Both the position numbers and the translations under genes were made by a program. Shown here in pieces: positions 12,633 to 24,184 of a DNA stretch of 64,000 nucleotides; position 1 is the first letter of the stretch, and every line of letters begins with the position of its first letter. The notes beneath the pieces are model-generated. The model worked only from the letters and a program-made list of their open reading frames with translations, was not told where the DNA came from and did not search any database. Source of the stretch: Hermetia illucens (lineage: Eukaryota; Arthropoda; Insecta; Diptera; Stratiomyidae); the NCBI RefSeq assembly GCF_905115235.1, contig NC_051849.1:48349017-48413016 (forward strand), read 5' to 3'.

Positions 12633-12892
12633 AGTAGAGTAGACTTTTGCTTGAGAATCGAGGGATTTCTAAGTCTGCTATGTGGCCTGGGCCGGGCAAG
12701 TTGGAAAGCAACATACTTCCATAGTTGTGGTCTACGGGCCCCTTATTCTTGCAACTTGGGTGCTTGCCCAAGAATGGGGGGTCCGTGGACCACAACCGCG
12801 GAAGTATGAGTGCGTTGCTTTCCAACTGGTCCGGTCTGCCATCAAGTAGATGGCGGACTTAGGAATGCCTCGATTTTCAAAGAAAACTCTAG
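12633..12892. repeat. Foldback (inverted-repeat) element of about 260 bp
   Basis: The left arm AGAGTAGACTTTTGC..GAATCGAGGGATTTCTAAG, then GTTGGAAAGCAACATACTTC and TTGTGGTCTACGGGCC, pairs with the right arm GGTCCGTGGACCACAA, GGAAGTATGAGTGCGTTGC, TTTCCAAC, CTTAGGAATGCCTCGATT and AAAACTCT. Arms are about 115-120 bp at roughly 80 percent identity by eye, around a loop of about 20 bp. The whole would fold into one long hairpin. It encodes nothing, which fits a MITE or foldback transposon. No clear target-site duplication was found. Confidence 0.65.
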
Positions 12893-13011
12893 TTTGGCTT
12901 CGGCCAGCTTAGGCCTGCATTTAACTGGGCGGTTTTTATCCTCATTATAATTCATACACATGTCGAGTTTTTGAATTTATATAAGGGAGCAAATGCCACA
13001 TTGTAATCATT

Positions 13012-13075
13012 TCGATCACGCTGCTCCGAGGGCAGAGGTGAGTCAGCGTCTGATGAGTTGCCTCTGCCCTGGACG
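13012..13075 (+). repeat. Dispersed short repeat, copy 1
   Basis: The core CGCTGCTCC, GGGCAGAG and GCAGAGGTGAGTCAGCGTC, followed by TGATGAGTT and CTCTGCCCT, matches the reverse complement of 14509-14572. The core is itself an inverted repeat: GGGCAGAG at one side, CTCTGCCC at the other. Confidence 0.5.
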
Positions 13076-13969
13076 CAACCGCAAGTCATATACAAAGTAG
13101 AGTAGTTTGTGACTGTTCTTACCGAATCGATTCCGAAGGGCTTACGCATCTTAGCGGTACCTTTCTTGTATATATATGGTTGCTATTGAGCTATTAATGT
13201 GGCATAAGGCGTCAAGCACGCTTAAACGACATCCTTGTCGGTTTGATGAAATGTGTGTAGGTTTCATCCTGGACTTCCAGAGAAGCTTACACTTTTGCTC
13301 TACTGTTCTGCATCATGTATTTCTGGAGCAACACACTCGGAATAATGCATGGCATAATCAGCAATGGAGTTGTCACCCCGTCTTCTTGGCCTGGACCATT
13401 TTGCATTAAGAACCCTTTCTCACTTCTTGGTAGTACTCGGGTGCACGCCAATTTAGGTAGTTCGATTGTGTTCTTATCTAGTGAAACCACTCCACATCAT
13501 CAAGCAGCACTTCCAAACTCTGTCGGGAATCAGTTTCTGCAACTCTTCTTTGGGTTCCGTCCGTAGTCAAATTTTTAACTTTTATCACTTTGGCTATTCA
13601 CGTAATTCCAACTTGTGATAAAAAATGATAAGGATCCATTTTAACTGATTAGGCAGCAATTTAACTTTCCAGACACCAAAACTTGTATTTATCCCTAAAC
13701 CCTTTCAGATGTTTTTAGTTTTTCCCTCAAAATTTTGACTGCAGATAAATATTGAATCCGTTCAGAAGTCAGCCCCCGAATTAAGATATAGTTTTACATT
13801 TATTTCTATTGATTTAAACAAAGTTTTAATTTATAATATCATGATCACCATTTTGGATGGATGGGTATATATTACGTGACTACGTTTTGTACTTCTGATA
13901 AGAACTTAAGGAGAAGGCTAGGGAGTGAGCAGATGTTGGTGTGGAGAATATTTAGAGGACTTTTTATAG

Positions 13970-14480
13970 GAGCATCATTAGATTTTTTTCTCCCGATTTT
14001 TTGATTGGGGAATTTCTGAGAATGATCGATCTAAATGCACACTTTTTAATCTCCCATTCCACTCCTTTACAAATGTACTAATCGAGACCCTTAATTTAAT
14101 ACCCTACATGCAGTATATTTGGGTAAAAATTAAACGCCCTTTGTATATTCATACCCCCAGCATCACGACCAAATTTTCTGCAATATAAAATCTATTTATT
14201 TAAACAGATATCGGTATGTAAGATATTTTGGAGTCTAGGCACCATATAGTGGCAGCCTCCTGATTTTTTTTCAGATTTTTCGGTTAGGTAGTTTCTGATA
14301 ATGGCTCCGTTAAAGAAATGATCACTTTCAACTCCCCGCACCCCCTACCTTTTCAGCAAATGTCAAAACTAAGACCCGATTCGGAAAGTAATAACTGAGA
14401 TTGTTCATTTGATACCCCACATGACTATATTTGATGAAAAAAATGTAAACTCTCCTTTTGCACTAGTCAGTGTCAAAAAG
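13970..14480 (+). repeat. Two degenerate tandem units of a dispersed repeat
   Basis: Unit 1 (about 13970-14190) and unit 2 (about 14205-14460) share a GATTTTTT..GGTTNGGNANTTTCTGANAATG segment and the later TAATACCCTACATGCAGTATA / GATACCCCACATGACTATA segment. Unit 2 also matches the copy at 10310-10560. The period is about 250-270 bp. No coding capacity is seen. Confidence 0.5.
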
Positions 14481-14508
14481 TAGAAAGGAAGATGACTAAC
14501 AGTTTCAT

Positions 14509-14600
14509 TTAGGGCAGAGAAAACTCATCAGACGCTGCCTCCGCTCTGCCCTGGGAGCAGCGTAACCGAAAGTGACAATAGATGGAAAATATCCAATATC
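14509..14600 (-). repeat. Dispersed short repeat, copy 2
   Basis: The reverse complement contains CGCTGCTCCCAGGGCAGAG and CAGCGTCTGATGAGTTTTC followed by CTCTGCCCT, matching 13012-13075. The GCGTCTGATGAGTT block is conserved in both copies. The rest of this copy toward 14700 diverges. Confidence 0.5.
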
Positions 14601-14739
14601 CGAAACAAAAAATTTAGCTTTAACCTGGCTTAGGCTTAAAGTGCTGGCGGATTTAAGTTGGATATAATTTGCGCCCTTGTCGACTATGTTCTCCATACGA
14701 AATTATGCAAGGCCCAATCACCTCGATTATATGACACAT

Positions 14740-15060
14740 AAAAATGTTGGTGAAGACCTGGAGTAGTGGCCACTATCCACTTATTCCTCACATATAGTAA
14801 GTTGGGTCCTCCGGACGAGAGAATATCACCGATAACAAGAAGAAATAATATCGGTAGAAGGATTTTACTTCAATGCGGCACGTGACAGTTTGCGCCTGGA
14901 TATGCCCCTCTGATAATAGCTATTAGTTTTTCCAGAATGCCCCTTCTGTGTAGGGCTCGCTTTTTTCAAAATCGTTGAGGAGCAGGAGAAACGGAGATTT
15001 CAACTCCGCACCCTGTGCCAAAATGATCCGCCGAAAGTTGCTAAGGTCAGCATTTTGAGA
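14740..15060 (-). mobile_element. Possible LINE family D relic
   Basis: The CACCGATAACAAGAAG..AATAATATCGG stretch and following bases resemble 28150-28230, which lies in a minus-strand RT relic. Similarity is partial and no RT motif can be read here, so this is tentative. Confidence 0.3.
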
Positions 15061-17660
15061 AATCTCTGGCAGCAAGTAAAAAAAAAATTAGGGAATGACA
15101 AGGATTAGAAAAGTATTTAACCAAGCAAAGTGTTTGATCTAGGTGGGCACAGTGCTGAATCTCAAGTAGTAGTTAAACAGCAACATCTCAAGTAGTAGTT
15201 AAACAAACGATTCTTGATTAAGAAATCTGTTATCCCCTCACAAGTCGGCTCTCGACACTAACAAACCAATTTATCAGCCTCTCCATTACCAATGATTTAT
15301 TAAATGATAATCAAAGCGAACCTTTTATAATAAGGTGGATTCAAGTTTTGGAAGCCATTTTTGAAGTGTACTCTTATTTTTAGCTCCTGTAGCGAATTGT
15401 CAACCGAGTATCCTATGGCATAGAATTCCTGGTTATTTCCCAATTATCTAATATTCCAGCCCGCAATCGATATATATTCTTTTAATGTAGAGCAACCATC
15501 ACTGAACCTTTCTACTTAGAATTGGTTGGCCTTATGATGCGGAAGTAGATTTTCTCGACCTACTTTGTGTTGAATGCCGAAGCTGCCTCTTTTCAAATTC
15601 CTTCAAGAGAGCTTCGGATTGCTTTTTAATGTCTTAAATCGGAAGTGCTTATATAAGGGTCATTTTGACACTGCTTTTGGCTTTCAACACTCTTGATATT
15701 CCAAGAAAGCTTAAAGTGGTATTCCATGACTGTAACTACAAAAGGAATTTCTCAGTGTGTACATACCTTACAAATGTGTTTATGTTAACTTTCTCGTGAA
15801 ATATACTCTACTATTTCTGGCTGGTATAAAAATCCCAATTTGTTATACTTTTATAGAAACGGAACAATCCGATTTGTAACATAATGTAATCGAAGTTCAT
15901 GAAGAAGAACTCATTCAATATTAATCTACTGCTACTCAATTGAGGTAACAACTTTATACCCAATAGGTATCAATAATTTGCATTTAAGGAATTTCAATGA
16001 AAGGTATGTAAAAGGGGGCGGCAATAGGGTAATTTGCATCTAAGTTACATTGTTCTGTTGCGTTCGTTAAGTAGATCTGAATAATTGGTTACAAAATAAC
16101 TTAGCATTCACTGCATGTTATCTTTTAAGCGCTATATAAATGTTTTAACAATTATCCAATTATTATCGAATATTAATAATTTACAGACTATGCATGCTGC
16201 TATAAATAGGCTAGGTTGCTTTGGGATGCTCTCTTTTTCTTACTTCAATTATAAATATGAAGATACTTTAGTGACAGTCATAAGAACTTCTGATCACATA
16301 AGTCACTCATGTTAGTTGATTTTACTATTGCTTGATGGATTATAGATATACAAAACTCAATAATGTTGTGAAGCTCTTTAGATATTTCACTTTAAAACTA
16401 AAATACAGTAGTTAGATAGGTAATTAACGTCATTGTATCCTGCTGAAAACCAAAGTAGCAAAAACTGGGAACAATTTGTTTATGAGTTATTTATTTCCAT
16501 GCACGCCAGTATTTTCATCTTAAGTCTATCTACTCAACTGCAGTTATTATTATGTATAAAATGAATAAGAAATTATTTAATACTGGGTGAAGTGTTCAAC
16601 TATTACTCTTGAAATAACTAAAGGACCCCTTAATATTCCTATTGATTGATAAGGTCAACTCCGGGTCGAGTTTACCCAAAACACCTCAATTATATACAGA
16701 AAACTCTACTGAACCCGATAATCGGGTTGGGTTCAAAATGGTCAAACTTCCCCCAATTTGACTAAAACTAATCAAATTTTCTTTCAGTTTAGATTTAGGA
16801 CTATGATCCACGATTTTGAGTAAAGTAAGCCAGTATCTTTTCTAGGAACCTTATTCTTAACTGGGAATAATTTCGTTGGAGTTATTCTTCACATTAGAAT
16901 CTCGTTTCTTATAAATGAGAAATCTCGTTAGTCGCTGAAAATAGTTACTACTTCAAAGCAATACTTAACAAAGCTCATATGGACTTCTTCCCTAATATCT
17001 GAACGAAATGTATTAAATTCGAGTTGTGTGTTGTCAACTTTGAACCTTATATCATTACTCTCTTAGATAGGTAGAGCTAACATAATATGCATATCTGTAG
17101 TGCAAATAAAATTTAGTGTAAATCTTATTTATAAAAAAAATATATTAGTTGAGAATAATTATAATTGAATTATGGTTTACGGTATATTCATATGCATAAA
17201 TTCATCATTCAGTCCTGACCAAAGCAATCACGTAGATTTCAGATGGGTTAAAGGTGACATCTACATTTGCACATATGTCTTTATGTGTACGTTCATTTGG
17301 ACTGAACCTTCATAGTTTCAATGTTATATAATTTATTCATTTAATAATCCATGAAGTATTTAAATGAGTTGCCAAAATATATAACTAATCTATCAACTTA
17401 TACTTTTGCAGACGCGGCTTTGAGGGAAAATGGTAATGTTCCTGTGATGTAGTGGCAAAAATATTATTTACGATTGAAATAATAAATCAATAATAATTAT
17501 TTATTACGAAAAGTTACCGACATTATTTATTTTGTAATAATGTAATGTAGCATTATTTCAACTTGATTAAGATATAAAAAAAAATATTTGAAGTGAAAAA
17601 TTTACATGTTTTATTTTATTTATTAATCTTATATACATTATATGTTAATTGTTTCCTGTA
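15061..17660. other. AT-rich spacer
   Basis: About 2.6 kb with no supported exon, RNA gene or element. Frames of up to 66 codons at 16115-16315 show no protein features. Confidence 0.5.
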
Positions 17661-17679
17661 CAGATTAATTACGGGCCAT

Positions 17680-18821
17680 GCGGTTCATGGGATGCCACAG
17701 AAACAAAAAAGAGATAGCAATGTTTGCGTTTTTGGATATCGAAGGAGCATTCGACAACACATCGCACACAGAGTCCAAAATACCCTGAGTCGCATGGGAG
17801 TGGGAAACACCCTGGATTTCTGGATGGACAAAATGCTAGAGAGTAGGCAAATAGAAGTACCGACAGGTACAAATTCTATTGTCATGAATACTGCTCAAGG
17901 TTGTCCACAAGGCGGGGTACTATCGCCGCTTATGTGGAGTATGGTAGTGGACGAAATAATGCTAATAAATACTAGAATACAGGTCCAGGATTACGCGGTC
18001 GACATTGTCTTAATCTGTAGGGGCAAATATGAGGATACCCTATGCGATAGAATCCAACCAGCAACTGATTACTTGGTACACTGACGAATCCCTCACAGTA
18101 GAGGGAGCGAGTGCCGGTGTCATTGGTCCAAGGAAAATGCTTAAGGCACTTAAGTCCAACCAGGTGAACTTTAAACTGGTATGGGAATGGCTTGAAGACT
18201 AAATACGCTCAGCTCGTCCAACAAGGTCTGGATACTCTGGGTTCCAGGCCACGTTGGCTTGGAAAGCAATGAGCAGGGACGCCTTTACATGGGCCAGAAA
18301 CCTTCTGTGGAGTCGGAAACGGTTTCATGGCTATGACATTAAAAAATGAAGAGGAACGGTTGAGGGAACTATACTGAGCGGGCTTACCGGGAATGGAGCA
18401 GTCCAGGGTGCTTATTGGGGGATACGAACCCACGCGCACATAGGATTGCTTAAACCTCACCAAAAAGAACCTCCGAATCATAGTGGAAATTTTCAAATGG
18501 TCACTGTCGGTTAAACTATCACCTAGGGAAGCTAGGGATATCTACGGACACTGCCTGAAGGTTCTGTGCGGAGTGTGATGAAACCTCTATTCTGGGATAG
18601 TATCCGGCGCTTGTGCAAAGTAGGTCGAGACATCTGGGAGAACACTTAATACCACATGCAAAGTTGAAAGATCTGAAAGTAAGGAATATACTAAAATTCC
18701 GAACGATTATGGGTTTGCTTGAAATACTTTGATTAATAGGTACACTATATTCAGCAAAAGGGGCACAATAGTTCTTTAAGGACGCGGTGCGACTTTCCCT
18801 TAACAGAATAATAATAATGCT
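17680..18821 (+). mobile_element. LINE family C-related (LOA/I-like) 3-prime half
   Basis: Plus-strand frames give, in order, an RT block FLDIEGAFDNTSH near 17732, AQGCPQGGVLSPLMWSMVVD at 17890-17955, a degraded catalytic box (QDYAVDI in place of a YADD-type motif) near 17990, an RNase H segment with YTDE near 18080 and WVPGHVGLESNE near 18240, and a C-terminal CG/LKVRNILKF-like tail to 18700. The element ends in AATAATAAT. It is broken by stops and shifts throughout. RT plus RNase H order suggests the LOA or I group. Confidence 0.75.
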
Positions 18822-20640
18822 GTTCCTTCATACTGCTTTAAATAGTCAATAGGTACAGCAATTTGGTATTTACATTAGCAATGTAGATCGTAAAGATGAA
18901 AGCAGAAACCAATTCAAATCAATTTTCAACAACATAGAAAGTGACTAACGCGTTACGTATACTAAGGTGACTTTTTCCAAGAAGTAAATGAAGTGTAATA
19001 AGTTGCCAGTATTGAAAGTGGCCGCAGTCCTAATTAAGGTGCATTCCCACTAGCAACGATAAGATACGAACGATACGAAAATCCCACACTAGTAGCAACA
19101 GTTACACTAAGCTTACATAATGAAAACATGATTATACACTCATGGACAGATAAATAAAAACACCTATTACATAAAACATATCGTAATTGAACAGCAGGCG
19201 TTTTTTGAAATGAATACATTAGTTCTTCCTCAAGCAAAATAATTATTATTATTATTTAGTGCGTCATCCCCACCTACCATCGTTCGCAGTTATCTGAAAT
19301 GCGCTTCAGTTCCTAAGACGCTCGTACTCCTCCGCTATGTTCCTTAAAGTGTGACCTATCCACTTCTGATCATAGTGCGTGTGAGTGGCAGACCTGTGCG
19401 TCGACCAAGTTCTCCGTTTGAAACCGTGTCAGGCCAGCACACTTCGATGACACGACGCAGCTAGGAATTGACGAAAGCTAGGAACTTTTGGGTAACAGTG
19501 GAGTTCAATTTTCATGTGCTGCTCCCATATAACAATATAGAAAGAACACTAACACAGAACATTCTCAACTTGATCTTAGTTTAGAGATAACTCCATTTCC
19601 AGATCTTAGACAGGGCAGGGAAAGCGTATCTTCTCCATTGGCTGATAGCATTGACCCGAGATATTTAAATCGCTCAGTTCTGGGCAGGTCACTACCGTTA
19701 ACAGAACTGTGCGAGAACTGTGTTATGTTCCTCACATAGGGAAACCTTTTATACCTGAAGCGTGAAGCTTCCGGTTTCCGGACTTGTTTTGAAGATAATT
19801 CGCAAATATTATTTTGAACTAACTGAAGTGTTTTAAGCGTCATCTAGCGACAACTATTTGTATTGCAGTGCAGGGGTTTTTGCAGAATAATAAAGCGTTA
19901 TATTCTATTATTGATGGTGTTATTAATTAAAAACACGAATTTTTGCGTTACGATACTTTTGTCGCAAGGGTGCGACTTGTGGCATCATGGTCCATTCTGC
20001 GTATGCAGATAAAAAGCAATATCGTTCCACGGGGTGACACAACATTGATAATATAATAGTAAAAAACTTTTCGATGAAATAAATAAAAAGAAAAATTCCA
20101 TTAATTTTTTAAATCACCACTATTTGTGTTCCTATTTTATAAAACCTAATAACATGTCAATTTTGGCGAGTGGAGCTAAAAACGCTGACACCCTCAAAAT
20201 AATAATTTTGGGCAAAAAGGCGCTGATTTTTGGTAGAAATACTTCTTGCTTAACGTTAAAATTTTATTAAATTTTATCCATTGGTTCCTTAAAAATGAAT
20301 GAAATGGAATAGGGTTAGAGCTAAAACCATTTGCAGCGTGTATATGTGGATATAATGATGTGTCCACACTGTGTAACATTAATTGATTAGGAAACGATTA
20401 ACGAGCATATCGCTTCAGGGCAACCTAATGCAGTACTATTCTATCAGGTTGAAAGTTCCTCCGGCAATCATACATGATAACGGTTACGACAAAACAGAAA
20501 AACGAAACAACAAATTATGAGTCGCAAAAATAAAACCAACTTCCGAGTAGACGTAAATCAATATATAATTTCATAGATAAATAGTACTTGCAATTTTGTG
20601 GAACTATACAAGCTTACACATACAGATGTATAGAAAACTA
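18822..20640. other. Spacer with one small LINE fragment
   Basis: Apart from the family B fragment near 19625-19735, no gene or element was recognised. TAA microsatellites occur at 19240-19257. Confidence 0.4.
19625..19735 (-). mobile_element. LINE family B fragment
   Basis: The minus strand encodes VNGSDLPRTERFKYLGSMLS and ANGEDTLS, matching NGELHYEI-adjacent sequence in the longer copy at 40205-40290. Only about 110 bp remains. Confidence 0.7.
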
Positions 20641-21185
20641 TCAGTCCTTTTCTTTTACAATATGTCTTCCTTCTAAAGAATAGACTGACTTAGGTCTGAG
20701 TTTCCCCTCTTTCTTCACCGTTCGTCGCATAGGCTTCTGAGCAGAATTGACTGAAAAGAACATAAAATCGTTAAAAAAACAATAATGAACAAATAACCAT
20801 TAAACTAACGTGAGTTCCAAGCTCGAAAAGTCATTTCGTCAGTTGTATTTTGCAACTGCAATGAGTGGGCAGATGGTTTCACACGGTTAACAGCTTTAGG
20901 TTTTTGTTTTGTGTCCGTGTCGCTCTTTGTCCTTCGTTTGTTTTTCACTTCCTCAAATCGTTTAATAAAGGTTCGATTGTAGGGTGTAATGAATTTTCCA
21001 TTGAGAAATTCTGTACATAGAAAATGAAAATATTATAGTAAAGTAGAAAGATTGCTTCATTCAATTTTACTTACGCAAATTGTAGGAGCCTGCTGTGATT
21101 TTCTCCCTATAGTGAATATCTTTCTGTGCTGGACAGTCTTGAATATCAGCTTTCTCTAAAAAAATCATTCGACCTAAAACGTGCC
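20641..21185 (-). CDS. Three terminal exons of an unrecognised gene
   Basis: Exons 21075-21185, 20810-21010 and 20641-20750 (read right to left) join in one frame. They have good splice sites: CCTGTAG acceptor, GTAAGT donor, GTACAG acceptor, GTTAGT donor, TTTTCAG acceptor and a TGA stop. Every junction is phase 1. The joined segment is about 139 residues: GHVLGRMIFLEKADIQD, then AGSYNLQFLNGKFITPYNR, then FIKRFEEVKNKRRTKS, a Lys-rich middle and a tail ending GRHIVKEKD. Composition is basic, with no signal peptide or membrane helix. I do not recognise the family. Upstream exons were not found. An internal ATG at 21168 could start a shorter form. Consistent phases make a real gene likely. Confidence 0.65.
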
Positions 21186-21474
21186 CTACAGGAAAGTGAA
21201 TTGTTATTTAATGTATAGCTATCGTTATATACACATAAACTAGCACAAAAATTTTTATAAGAGAAGGCAGTGTCAGAAGTGGAAACTACCCCTGTAGCTA
21301 CTGCCTTTCATAGTCATTTAGTACGTTCCGAGTGGCTGTTAGCGAGGCAAACAAATCATACCTTCTACGAGCCCGCTATATTGAAAGATAATGTATTTTA
21401 AGTGTTCTCTTACGAAGCAAAAATCAAGGACTACTAATTGAAAGCTGCGTTCTGAAATTTCTTCGTGCATGAAC

Positions 21475-21990
21475 ACAACCTGGATGAAGTGGCGTTCCAC
21501 AACTAGTGTTCTTTGTGATCGACGTATCAACGAACGTCTCAAATGTAAAGTTTACGCAATGTCGTCCGTCCTGTCACTCTCTATGGTTCTGAGTGTTGGG
21601 CGACTATAAAAGACAATGAACGGCGTCTTACGGTAATGGAGACGAAGATGTTGCGTTGGACTAGTGACGTGACAAGTTTTGATCACATCCGAGAGAGACG
21701 TCTTCGATGGTATGGTTACGTAATTCGCGCTAACGAGAATTCCCTTGCCAAGATTGATCTGAACATCGAAGTCGATGATAAGCGACCAAAAGGCTGGTCA
21801 AAACAACGATGGATGGATCCGCTGGATGGGGATTTAAAAGCAACACGATTGATTGTATCCAGATCAGGCATTTGATAAAACGAAATGGCGAAACCGATCA
21901 CGACAAGCCGATTCCGCTTGTGAAGGGGATAAAGGCCACATACAAACTCTCACTTTGCATGTGGGTTCCCCGTATCTGAAATCTAAGGAG
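21475..21990 (+). mobile_element. LINE family B, 3-prime end
   Basis: It begins in TTWMKWRSTT..VLCDRRINERLK-type sequence, shared with 40320-40385. It continues through METKMLRWTSDVT (21636) and ERRLRWYGYVIRANENSLAK (21695-21755) to the KRPKGWSKQRWMDPLDGDLK C-terminus and an AGTAATAATAATGATAA tail. It lacks the block between the VTSF and ERRLRW segments that the 40 kb copy retains. RTE-like by motif and tail. Confidence 0.8.
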
Positions 21991-21993
21991 GAG

Positions 21994-22275
21994 TAATAAT
22001 AATGATAATCGTTGGCGTAACAATCCATATTTGATCAGTGCCTTGATGTGTTTTAGAGCACTTTATTCAAGACCATAACGATACACTACAGTACACTGTA
22101 GGAGGCAATGTGGCCAGCATTGCGCTCACTCGGGATTATTACTCTCATTTGACTTAATTCACAGCTGAGTCGACTAGTATCCGACATCCAGTCATGATAA
22201 CAAATCTCTGTCATTAGTGAGATTTGAACCGTGATCTTCCGCTATAACAGTTTAGCGCTTCAACCATTCGGAGTT
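21994..22275 (-). mobile_element. tRNA-derived SINE, copy 2
   Basis: The reverse complement matches 41261-41519: a tRNA-like head with an A-box-like GGTTGAAGCGC region and a B-box GGTTCAAATCTC (reverse complement of 22221-22232), a body with CTCAGCTGTGAATTAAGTC and GCGCAATGCTGGCCACATTG, and a tail GTTACGCCAACGATTATCATT. It retains about 24 bp around ACAGTGTACTGTAGTG that copy 1 lacks. Its tail abuts the TAA tail of the family B LINE at 21990. Confidence 0.75.
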
Positions 22276-23690
22276 TAAAGAGGAAACTCCACATAAAAAC
22301 ATGACACATATTGCCTGTGCGTCTCCTTATGTGCACCAAATTTGATTTTGACAGACAGACAGAATGTAAACCGTTTTTAATAAACTGGTGTCCTACAAAA
22401 AACCGTAAAACACGACAATGAGTTAGAAAAGGCTGCGTGGGTGCTTTATTCTTTACAAGAACAGGCACAACGCCGGCTGATTGGGTAAAATAGTAGGACT
22501 CGACTCCATTGAAAACCCCCTCGTATATCTGCTCAAGCCTCGTCGTTTAGAGTGGTACGGCAGGCGTAACTTCACTATGCGCAACCAAATTTTGTTACCA
22601 GCTTCCGCTCGTTACGACTATGAGCCGATCGCACAATACCTAATGTTATTGCTCAAAGCTCTAACCAATAACAACATCGCACTCTTTGATCATTATGAGG
22701 TGCCTAAAACTGGCCACCTTGGTATGTAAAAAGGTGCACAAGCCCGTTCGTCATGAAAACAAATCCATAAGCGCTCGAGAGTCTCTCCTGTATTTCCAAT
22801 ACAGCCAGCCAACTAAAAATTGCTTGTCCATCTGAATTGAATGGGAATTTCTTTTGAGTGCAACACTTATTCGATAAGAACATGTATGGCGAGATGTTGA
22901 CAGTTAAGCCCTTGAGGGTTTTACGTGAGCACCTGTCTGGAAGACTTAATCCCACGGTTTTCTTAGGACACGGATTGATTTTGTGACCACAATCAGAGCC
23001 CCGCTGAGACAAGCAACAACAGCACAGGTCTATACCAAGTGCATGGCTTAGCATTTATACTAGTGGATGAAAGACCTACCTAAATCTCTACCGAACTAAG
23101 GAGTACGACACCCGTGTTGAAACGCAACACCACGCCGAGAACCGAAGGTCTCTTCTCGCTTGAGCATCACCACAACCCCCATGAAGCTTCCACTAGAGGG
23201 CCAACCGCCAACAACCGAGCTGTACTCACATACAACGGGAGTTCACCCGAAGTATGAGAGTCCAGGGGCTATCCCGGTTCCCATGGTACCAGTATACCTC
23301 TGGTAAGGTTTCGTGACCAAATTGCCACAAATGAGTTCCCGTGCAGACTCGGGTCTGATCGCCCTAATTAGGCCTTTGGAGCATTCGCCTACTGCATCAC
23401 GGCCGGCAAGCCAAAGTGAGTACAGCGTCTCCCGGTGCTACCACTATGGAGGTTCTCCTCGGCCACTTGGTTTTGGTTTGTCCGACAGGGTTGCCACCCC
23501 GTCTTCCTCATCGCCACATCTGACCACCGGCGAGATTTTGACAGGAGCAGCGTAAGGTTTTATCTCGTTTTCTAATCGAGAGTGTTCAGTAAAAGAAGAT
23601 CATCTCCAAGAGCCCCAAATTCAGAACAGCCAATCTGCGAATTCTACAACCTGGGGGACCTTCGGGACAACTGGACCTTTAGGTAATGTA
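22276..23690. other. Anonymous region with a GC-rich block
   Basis: No supported exon. From about 22900 to 23560 the base composition rises sharply and the sequence is non-repetitive (GCCGAGAACCGAAGGTCTC, GTCTCCCGGTGCTACCACTA). It may be the untranslated part of a retroelement; this is inference. Frames of 80-116 codons here have no recognisable domain. Confidence 0.35.
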
Positions 23691-23835
23691 ACGCACTGAA
23701 GAAGGGGACAGGTTTCTGAAGAACAGAATAGCAATTTTCAACCCCATAATCGGAAGAAGACCCCCCCTCTTCAGACCCGATGAAAACGTGTGGTGACCAA
23801 CCCCCCCCTTCCCCCTTAAAAAGTTATGGCCCCTC

Positions 23836-23890
23836 GAAACGCGACCTTCCGTATGATAGCCTAGGGCTCTAACCACTCAGCTATCCGGAC
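23836..23890 (-). mobile_element. tRNA-derived SINE head fragment, copy 3
   Basis: The reverse complement reads CGGATAGCTGAGTGGTTAGA, then GCCCTAGGCTATCATACGGA and AGGTCGCG. This is the tRNA-like head of the SINE at 41261 without its body. Confidence 0.65.
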
Positions 23891-24184
23891 ATACGGTTTT
23901 TTATATTATTTAGTAAAATTTGAATTTTCAAACCAACCTACATACGAAGGTGAAGACCTTCCTCTCTAACCCTGTGAAAAAATTGAGGTGCCCATCCTCT
24001 GGAAGCCATTATCAAGTCAAAGCTAAACCCAAACCCTGCAGCGAATCCCCTCATTAAAAAGTCATGGCACTTCAAATGGAGGATATTTGGATATAATTAA
24101 AGTAAAGCTTGATCTATCAGTGCCTTTCTAACACCAGTGAAGATTTGTGGCGATCATCTCTCGTTGCATGGTTATTGCCCTCAA

